A stretch of DNA of 64,000 nt, taken from contig NC_134096.1 in assembly GCF_000715075.1 (NCBI RefSeq), positions 39,753,804 through 39,817,803 on the forward strand, in the 5' to 3' direction. The position numbers and the translations under genes were made by a program. The notes beneath the pieces were generated by a model. The model saw only the letters and a program-made list of their open reading frames with translations. It did not search any database and was not told the DNA's origin. The stretch is from Nicotiana tabacum (Eukaryota > Streptophyta > Magnoliopsida > Solanales > Solanaceae). Below, piece after piece: positions 56,092 through 64,000 of the stretch; within the stretch, counting starts at the first letter, position 1, and each line of letters starts with the position of its first letter.

Positions 56092-57806
56092 CTAATCTAG
56101 AAAGAAGTAAAGAATATTATCTCCTATCTTTGTGGTCCCTAAAGGACCTTCTCCATGCTTGGCTCTTTTGACTCCATCAATCATGTTTCCCATATCATGC
56201 ATGTCCAGTAGTAAGTAAGCCTTTGCCAGCTTCCCTCCTTCATCATCGTGCATGAATTGACAATCCAAAAGTCTCTTTCTTATCTTCCCTTCTAGATCCA
56301 TCAATCCTTCATCCAAGTATTCTAACCTCTTTGTCGACTTATTGTCAATCTCCTTCTATTCTCTTATCGCCTCCATGTTCACTTTATGTTGTTCTAGATG
56401 CTTAGCTTCAGAGTCGAACACCCTTTTGCGTAGCCTCTTGTACTTCACTTGTGCTTCAGCCACCTCATCTATGATCATATCCTTCAGATTGACTCCTGGA
56501 TTAATGTCCCCAGCTATGTCGTCCTCTAACCATGACAGATAATAGTACATATGACCGGCGTGATACCTGTCTGGTTCAATAGTTTCTCCTTCCACGATGA
56601 TATTTTGGTTCCACATGTGTTGTGCTTCGAACTTGAATGGGATGACATCCCATTTGAAGTCTGCCTTATACTTCCCATGTTGGAAACCAGAGGTATGACA
56701 TGTTTCCTTCCAGCTTGCCTCATTACCCTTATAGGAGCATAAAGGTAGATGCCTCGTATCAGTACTAGGTGAGTACTTCCTTTAGATTTGATAATGAACT
56801 CACTACTAGGAAACCATTCAAATATATAATGCACTTGCTCACCTGTCAGATTGCTGAAGAAACTAACCCATCCTATAACATTTCGGGGCTTTACAAACCT
56901 GTCTAGAATGAACGTCATTTTCTTTGGGTGATGATTGTCTATGTAGTCATTCAGCGGCCTTCACAGGAGCTCCTAGCGATACTCACTTATCCGATAGTGT
57001 TCCAGCAGCCATACTTGTAGTAAGAGATTACAACCCTCAAAGTGTCCAGACTCATGCTTGCACCGATCCAGAGCATGGTACATCTCAGCTAAGATCATCG
57101 GGATGATAGTATACGTCTGTCCCTCGATACCTTCCATTAATATCCTGGCGACCATGGCTAAGTGAGTACGAATTCTTGCCCCTTGCATCGGAAAGATCAA
57201 CAAACCTAAGAAGAAGACTATGAAAACATAAACCCGACTATGCACCTATCCCAAAGAGGTAATGGCTAGCTCTTCATGATGAAAGATATATGATTTGCTA
57301 TGCCCATAACGCTCATAGAGAAATACAAAAGGGATGTATGATTTCTTCAGACAGACCAGTTCATCATTCTTCTTAAAACCCAATATTTTCAGAAAACCGT
57401 GTGGAGCGCGATTCTCTGCCACCAATAATCCTAGACTATCCCATGGTAACTTGGCAAAACCCCCTATTTCTTCCAGGAAAAGAGTCATTTCTATATTTCC
57501 AAATCAAAAAATAGCTCTCTTCTCGTCCCAAAACATGGTAGCAGCCTCGATTAGTTCCTTGTTTGGTCGAATGTTCAGCAAAGATGGCAGGTCACCCAAT
57601 ACTCTTCTCATATGATTTCTGCCACAGGGTACAAGGTCTTTCCACCAGTCAATTAGCAAAGGCGGGATATTTTGGACCATACCAAACCTGGGGATTTCGT
57701 GCTTCATTCTCTGCAAACAAATAAAGTTTAGCCCTTTCCCCCTCCAGATTCGACTATTTACACAATAATGATCGATATGTTGGCAAGTTTTCTCCAAGCA
57801 ATGCAC
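56092..57806 (-). pseudogene. E ORF1 upstream of gag (unknown function), broken
   Basis: A single reading of ~570 residues on the minus strand, with two TGA/TAG changes and frameshifts. Pieces: CQHIDHYCVNSRIWRGKGLN, LIEAATMFWDEKRAIF (TGA), MTLFLEEIGGFAKLPWDSLG, LLVAENRAPHGFLKILGFKK, FVFLYERYGHSKSYIFHHEE, LAITSLG (TAG), VHSRVYVFIVFFLGLLIFPM, RTHLAMVARILMEGIEGQTY, PSSEFIIKSKGSTHLVLI and a coiled-coil end DEVAEAQVKYKRLRKRVFDS. The WD-x-x-x-R-x-F and P-x-x-E-E-x-x-x-F pattern recalls the plant-mobile-domain-like ORF1 that Ogre elements carry before gag. Role unknown. Confidence 0.78.
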
Positions 57807-58441
57807 ATAATATGAAGGTGTCCTTTGGGATTATGGAAATCCCGTTGGACTTTTGACAAGGTTCATCTTAAGTGGGTTGATACGTCAATGACGTCTCAAT
57901 CCGTACTAGGTTTAGCATGATGCATGTACATTAAAAATCGAAGTGTAATTTCTAAAAAGGTCTAGACTGGTACTCTCAAGTGGATAACTCGAGAGGAAAA
58001 GGCACGGGACCGTCGACTGCACCGCTGATCGACTAGTCTACCGCAAATAAGCCTTTTCGATTTGAAATGGTGGTTTCAGGAAAGCGCGGACACTCATCAA
58101 GCGCCGCTATGTTAATAATAAGTACGAGTGGAGTATGCTTTATGCAAAAATAGTAACACATTGCCAAGTATTTGTGTGATCAAAATTCATAAAAACAACA
58201 GACAATATGATAAAGATGAACAGGAGTAGGAACAAAAGAGAAAAGAAAAGAAAGATAAAATGAGAAGGCAGCTTAACTCGTGAAAATGTGCAAGAAGGTG
58301 AAAATAGGGAAATGGGGATGAGAGAGTCATAATATAGCACTCTTAGGCAAGATGAAGAAAACGAAGAGAGATCATACATGTCATACCAATAAAGGGAAAC
58401 AGGGAGGGGATGTTCAAGTTATAGTAAAATAAACAAGTAAG
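57807..58441 (-). other. Leader region of E
   Basis: No frame supported. I do not find a clear primer site at its upper end where one would be expected if 58442 were the LTR edge of E. A plus-strand purine-rich stretch, AAAGGGAAACAGGGAGGGGA (about 58394-58413), lies near the boundary. Confidence 0.45.
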
Positions 58442-61400
58442 TGTTGATACCCAATTTTGCCCTCATATTTTATAATGTATTTTATATACTTTCAAAATAC
58501 CATTTTGCATCATTACCTAATTTACAAGGGTCATATAAGTATTTTCTATAATTTTTCATAATTTTCAAAGCTTTAAAACTGATTTTCTTGCATTTAAAAT
58601 ATTTATTAATTACTCCTTCAAATTATTTTGTGATAACTTAATCATCCAAATTTATTGTTTACACCTACGTTTATGCCTTATAATATTTTACTTCATTTTA
58701 TATAATTACATATGCATTTGTAAAACTATTTATGCATTCTTCGCAATAATAACCTATACTTTACAATTAATTGCAATTTTTCATTTTATTCAGGGACGAA
58801 ATATTTTTTTTATTTTTTTATAACCTTCATCTATTATTTTAAAATGTTAAGTTTTATAAATAATATTTTTATATTTATTTAACTATTTTATTAAATTAAT
58901 TTCCCTTAATTTCTATATTTAAAAATCCAACCTAATTCATAAGTTAATTTTCGGACCAAATAGGCAGCCCAGATACCCTAAAACCCTTGGACCAATTCCC
59001 CAAGGCCCATACCAAACGACCCTTTAGCAAACCCGATCGGTACCCGTTTAAGCGACCCGGCCCGTTCCTCCTCTAATCCTGACCGTTGATCTCAAATGAT
59101 CAATGGCCCACAACCATTCTCTGATTTTTAATTACACTTTCCCAAACCCTAACAACATTCTTCTGAGACAAACCGCCCTTGAATCCTCTCATTCTCTCCC
59201 CTTTCTCTAAGAAAACCCTAGCCGCCTTCACTCAAACTCCAGTCCCAATCCGATATCACATGGAAATCTTCCATGTTTACTCTCTTTTCTCGCACACACA
59301 GAGATTCTTACAATCTCTTAAACATTATAATGAGTTTGGTACTGAGTTATTTATGGAAGCTCATCAACAGGCGTTCGTTTGACTCTGATTCTGTATTATT
59401 TCCATGTTCTTGACTTGATACATTCACCACCAGGTTAAATGGGTTCGATTTATTGAGATCTTTGACTATTTTTGTTCTCCGTCGTGAACTAGGGTTTGCC
59501 CGATTTTTCTCCTAAAAATTGATTTGCATGCTCTTATTTCCTTATTTGTGTTTAATCGACTGTGTTTCCTTGTTTGTGTGTTTTATTTTGCTACTATAAA
59601 AATCCCCTCCCGTAACTCCCTAAGACAGGACTTAATCATTGTATCCTTGCTCTCACTCATCCTATACTATTCTGAAACTTGAGCTCTTGGCCGACTGAAA
59701 GCCAAGGCAACCGGAATTCAATCATTCGACCTCACTCAGTACGAGCACTGTCCGGGGTTCATCCGAATCCCTTGGAAACTCTGACGCACTGAGATTTTGG
59801 GTTCTACTGTTCGTCTTGCTACTGGTATTTGAAATATTGTTGAATTGTTCTTTTGTCTACTTGCTTGTTAATCAGTAGCTGGTAAGTACCTTTGACTCTC
59901 GCAATTTCATTCTCTTGTGCTTGTGTTCATGCTATGTATATCCGTGTCACTTAAGCTTTGATGAACCAATATGCTATTATGTTGTCTCTATTTCTGGTCT
60001 TCTTTGTTTTGAAGTTATCTTTTAGCCTTGTGTTTCCTAGCATCAGAACCTGCCTAAAGCTAAGTTTCGATGTATGTCCATGACTTATGACTGTCTTAAG
60101 CCGGCTTAGTCTAGTGCATTTGTGTATGCTTATATTTGTTGCTTGTCATGAGTTCATCTCTCTGCTTGTTTCAGATTAATTCATGCCCAGAATTTGTTCT
60201 AATGTATTACTTCTTATCGAGTCATTATATATAACTTGTTAACTTTCTTGGGTTTGATCCATGCTCATGTAATTTCTCAATTCCAGTATTGCCTGAACTT
60301 CTAAACAAGCATGACACATTTTCTTGCTATTTAATGTGTGCTATTTTGACTTGTTTAATTCTGTGTTCTTCAAATATTGCCTAAGACTCCAATATATAGC
60401 CTCTTCTTCTATATGTGGTTAACTGGTATAAGTCCACATGCCTACCTATCATGTTAATCTAGAATTGACATATTTTACCTACTATGAGTTCTGCTGATGT
60501 TTCTGAACTTTTGACTTATGCTCAGCATGTTAAGTTCAATTAAGTGATTGCTTGTCAACCATTGTAGACTATGCCCACTAGCCTATTTGTTATGCCACCA
60601 TCACTAGGCTCTCATGCTAGAACTTCCATGAGAAGACTGTTATTTCACTTGTTCCTGTCTTTGATTATGCTAGATCTTCATGTTAAAACTCTTATATCTA
60701 AAGTCCTTTAGGCTAATTTTGGATCATGCATTACTCTGCAACTCTATTTGGAGTGGTTTTCTAGCTTATGATGATCAATCATGTCCCCCTAAACCTTTAA
60801 AATGCAGACATAAATTTGACTTATGTGTGTCCTGCCAGCTTGTCACATGAATTTTTCTATGTGTCTTAGTGACAATTAGTTTTAGAGTCTTAAGAACTAA
60901 GTAGATGGACTTCTTGTCATGTTTAATTAATTCAACATAGAGTTTGTTGCTTGTGTGATCATGTTCGAGTGTGAGTCATTCGTTTGGGCTTGGTGTTTGG
61001 TTCTATGTGATGTTGGGTTTGGCTGTTGAATTCAGACTTACTATACTGGTCTTATGAGCTGGCAATTTGAGTCTAATGGTCATATGAAAGGGAGTTGTCG
61101 AAGGCCCAGAAACATGCTGGGTTATTTTGTATTGGTCCTATCGTTGGGCTTATAGTTGTCTCCTTATGTAATTGTTCATATTCGGTTTGTATTATTCTAG
61201 TCGGTCTGTAATAACTTGTAATAACAAATGATTGGGGAAACTAATAAAAGGGGGACTTGGGTATTCTAATACTTGCATGAAAGGGTAAAAAATACGCCTA
61301 CAGGGTACATGTGCTCTATTTGCTATTGCATTCAACAGGCCTTATATGTCATTTCGTTTAGTGTGTTGCATGCTAATAGAAATCATGCCTATAGGAATTG

Positions 61401-61446
61401 CGCACACACCTCACTCAATTGTCTGAAACATATTTAAGTATTTGCT
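58442..61446 (+). repeat. Long LTR-like region, Ogre type, interrupted by D
   Basis: It starts TGTTGATACCCAATTTTGCCC. Further on: ACCAAATAGGCAGCCCAG, CCGTTGATCTCAAATGATCA, a CT-rich leader with AAAACCCTAGCCGCC (59213-59227), TAGCTGGTAAGTACC (59876-59890, splice-donor-like), then T-rich intron-like DNA with GTTCTGCTGATG-type words. The same order of features is seen from 30336, where the AAGCCCA-rich block sits at nearly the same distance from the start (~480 versus ~500 bases). No gene supported; frame 59179-59382 lies in the leader and shows no family match. Confidence 0.5.
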
Positions 61447-63420
61447 TGTTATAATCTATATTTTCGTACGTAAAAGTACGCCATAAGTAAATTGATGAAA
61501 GTTCGGGAATGAGATTATTTTGAGATTATAAGCATTATGCTATTTCAAACAAGTGATGAGTAAATTCGTGAAGGTGAGAGGGTAAGCAAATCAAAGAAAA
61601 TGAGTTTCGTTGAAGGTTGTTGATTTGGGATAAAATACGGTCCGAGCCATAATACCTGGTATTTATGGACTAGTACCATACAAGGTACCACATGGCCATG
61701 ATAGTAAGGTGTATAAAGTGTGTTAAAAGTAAGTAGTATTATAAATAATTTGAGATAATTCTTAATTATGTGGATAATTGGGTAATTATTGATTTTAGTG
61801 AGAGATTACCATATAATTAAGGAATTAAGTGGATAATTATTAGACTAGTGGGGGATTAATGAGTTGATTAAAGAAAGGGGGTCAATATTTGGATAAGTCT
61901 TAGGGATGCTAACGTGGCAGCCCACTATTTTTATTAGTGACTCATAAATAATGTTGCAAGGTGGCACATTTAAGAGAGTTTGGTCACTAGGTCATCACCT
62001 AGTGGGCCCCACATCCACCAAAGTTTAATAAAATCCTTCTAAATCACTCAAGGAGATGGATTCATATGGTTGTTACGTGATTCTCTTGAAGCAAAATTCA
62101 AACGAAATTTCTTAGCGTCTTAGCAACGTGAGATTTTGCAATTCTAAGGGAGCCCGGTATAATCTTTCTCAAGAACATCATACGAATTTTCCCCTACTTC
62201 GATCCGCCATTATGTGTTCTTCGCAAAAGACGTGTGTTAGAGGAATTGTCAAGAGAAAATCGGTCCACATATGTTAAGGCTTTCCCTTCTTTTCTTTTGG
62301 CATGATCTATACGACACAAACGAAACGAGCAAATGCACAACTTCCATAAATGACTCTATTCATAGAAGTATTAGAGGTGCCTATGTTCTTGAATTCGCAT
62401 GTGTCTTATTATTACATCTTTTGTTCATGGGTCTCAGAAAAATACGTAAGTTGAATAAGTTTACTTCATGATATTACTCAAAGGCATAATGGTTTTATGG
62501 CATCCCGAAAGATTTTATTGACGTACTTCTCACGCATTACATTCATTTATACATGTATATTGACCCATGACCAGATGGTGTTATATATGCATATATTTGT
62601 ATATTATATATATATGGGATATGGGAAAAAGTTATGGCATTATATACGCACCACCACCTGATCAACTGGTATACGTTGATGATTTGCCCACAGTGGCCGA
62701 GATGATATGATGGGATGCCCTTAGAGTCTTGATGATGTTATGAACACTTGTACCTATGCACGACATGAAATTCATACGCATATGCATGACACTATGAGTA
62801 TTTCGTGATTTTCAGAGTTATTCAGACTTACATGTCAAGTCTTTTACTCCATGTTTCTCTCATGTCTATTACTTACTGATTTTCATTCCTTACATGCTCG
62901 GTATATTATTTTTACTGACGTCCCTTTTGCTTGGGGACACTGCGTTTCATGCCCGCAGGTCCCGATAGACAGGTCGAGAGTCCTCCAAGTAGGCTATCAG
63001 CGCAACGGAAGATGTTGGTGCGCTTCATTTGCTCCGGAGTTACTTGTTTGGTCAGTATGATTTAGACGTATATTGTTTGGTATGGCGAGGCCCTGTCCCA
63101 ACCATTATGATAAGTATGTACTCTTAGAGGCTTGTAGATAGATGTCATTTATACGGATACTTGTATGGCCTTGTCGGCCTATATTTTAAGTATATAATGG
63201 ATCACATTGGCCTTATAGGCGCGTATGTCACAGGCATGAGTTTCTATATCCGATTGGGTTGTTCTATGTCGGGTATTCCCTCATGTTTACTCTGATTATT
63301 TCATTACGCCCTATCTGGCCCACTTACCCATGAAGATGTAATAAGAAAAATACGTTACGTTGGTACTCGGTTGAGTAAGGTACCGGGTGCCCGTCGCGGC
63401 CTTCGGTTTAGGTCGTGACA
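61447..63420 (+). repeat. 5' LTR of D (1974 bp)
   Basis: It starts TGTTATAATCTATATTTTCG, where C has TGTTACACCCCATATTTTCG, and ends TTTAGGTCGTGACA. It is more diverged from C's LTRs than those are from each other in the first 150 bases, including the loss of a ~60-base piece after AAATTGATGAAA. Confidence 0.9.
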
Positions 63421-63424
63421 AAAG

Positions 63425-63436
63425 TGGTATCAGAGC
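63425..63436 (+). promoter_or_regulatory. Primer binding site of D (tRNA-iMet)
   Basis: TGGTATCAGAGC, canonical, four bases after the LTR end. Confidence 0.92.
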
Positions 63437-64000
63437 AGTTCTGTCTTAAGGAGTCTACAAGTTGTGTCTAGTAGAGTCTTGTTTATGGGTGTGTCTTGCA
63501 CCACACTTATAAGTAGGAGGCTACAGGGCATTTAGGACTGTCACTCTTCCTTCTTACTCTAGATCGTGAGGTAGAGCTCAGTTGTAAGAACTCAATTTCC
63601 TAAACTCTATCTTATTCATAATACGATGATGCCTACATGCAAAAAGACGGTTGGTAAGAGATATAGTTGTGGAAGAGTTGAGTCAGAGGAACTCGATTTT
63701 TCCTGATGCTTATGATGAGTAAATATGAGGTCTTCAGCAGATCATGTGTGTACTAAGTTGTGTAAAAATTCTTGATAAGGAGCCTTAAGGCAAGAATATC
63801 TACCCACCCCTATGGTGGAGGGCAATGAGAGATTCAGAAGATAGATACAAGTTTTAATAAGTAGAAGGAGCAAGATGAAGAAGGGTATGAGGCGCCCGGT
63901 TAATGAAGATTGTCAGTATTTATGATTCAACCAAAGAAATATAAGCATTTTGAGTTACCTTCAACTTTAACAGAGGTATGTGCAAATGGCCACACCCATC
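63437..64000 (+). other. Body of D, cut by window end
   Basis: No frame or domain supported. ATGATGCCTACATGCAAAAAGACGG-type sequence near 63620 might be the relic of a gag start (the mirrored place in C has the same words), but stops follow at once. Confidence 0.5.

Larger units (their letters stand above)
35485..58441 (-). mobile_element. Tat/Ogre-type Ty3/gypsy element E, interrupted by B and C
   Basis: A minus-strand element in the order ORF1, gag, gag/PR linker, protease, G-patch, RT, RNase H, second RNase H, integrase. After removing C (38376-46956) and B (49030-53659) with one duplication copy each, the E frame reads through both junctions (HQIW-MYEEDV and ENFGGK-GKESTSK). Extra ORF1 before gag and dual RNase H fit the Ogre branch of Tat. 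Its true outer ends are not resolved; the LTR-like regions at 30336 and 58442 flank it. Confidence 0.85.
61447..64000 (+). mobile_element. Non-autonomous LTR element D (sister of C), runs off the window
   Basis: LTR 61447-63420 followed by a primer site and 564 bases of body. The body matches the reverse complement of C's body near 44930 downwards (GTCTAGTAGAGTCTTGTTTATGG; GGAGGCTACAGGGCATTTAG). It is opposite to C, 14.5 kb away. The left flank TTGCT (61442-61446) would be the target copy; the right one lies outside. Confidence 0.9.

Noticed and set aside
59179..59382. Frame starting MNPLILSPFSKKTLAAFTQT as a chloroplast-targeted host protein
   Set aside because: It lies in a CT-rich leader of the LTR-like region; no continuation after the donor-like site and no known mature domain.
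1..64000. tRNA or rRNA genes, CRISPR arrays, bacterial operons, organellar DNA
   Set aside because: No cloverleaf arms, rRNA-like stretches, regularly spaced repeats or prokaryotic gene order were seen; the TGGTATCAGAGC words are retroelement primer sites, not tRNA genes.

Overview
The window is plant nuclear DNA made almost entirely of nested transposable elements. I find no convincing host gene, RNA gene, organellar segment or CRISPR array. AT-rich spacers, long Ty3/gypsy elements primed by initiator-Met tRNA, Tat/Ogre-type elements, a TTF-zinc-finger hAT transposon, Stowaway-like MITEs and a copia LTR with the usual plant primer site point to a large plant genome. The family look is Solanaceae, probably Nicotiana-like; that assignment is inference.

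Layout. 1-12750: chromovirus R1 (Del/Tekay type; + strand; its 5' LTR is cut by the window start), with a 3.77 kb hAT element (3079-6845) in its pol gene. R1 sits inside the reverse transcriptase of a Tat-type element, R2, which continues at 12751-20237. R2 has RT, two RNase H domains, integrase, an antisense spliced gene (17152-19223, minus) and a 3' LTR. 20238-30335: intergenic-like AT-rich DNA with a 196 bp relative of the hAT element, a ~0.94 kb MITE-like element split by the non-autonomous LTR element A (21459-26343), two Stowaway-like MITEs, a minus-strand copia LTR and a CACTA-like terminus. 30336-35485: long LTR/UTR-like region. 35485-58441: Tat/Ogre-type element E on the minus strand (ORF1, gag, PR, G-patch, RT, RNase H twice, integrase). 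E is interrupted by C (38376-46956, non-autonomous, minus) and B (49030-53659, sister of A). 58442-61446: second LTR-like region matching the start of the 30336 region. 61447-64000: D, a plus-strand sister of C that runs off the window.

How the parts relate. The coding units belong to separate retroelements and work together only within each element: gag coat, protease, RT/RNase H, integrase. Every autonomous frame is broken, mostly by stops that fit C-to-T decay of methylated cytosine, so none looks able to move itself. A/B and C/D lack a working pol and would have needed proteins from relatives. Target-site duplications are exact for A and B and one mismatch off for C. For B and C the host reading frame is restored when the insert and one duplication copy are removed, so the nesting order is well supported. 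Most striking: the spliced antisense gene in R2, whose three introns all keep frame; the 140 bp hairpin in one LTR of A; and the A/B family, which keeps a long protein frame although most of pol is missing.
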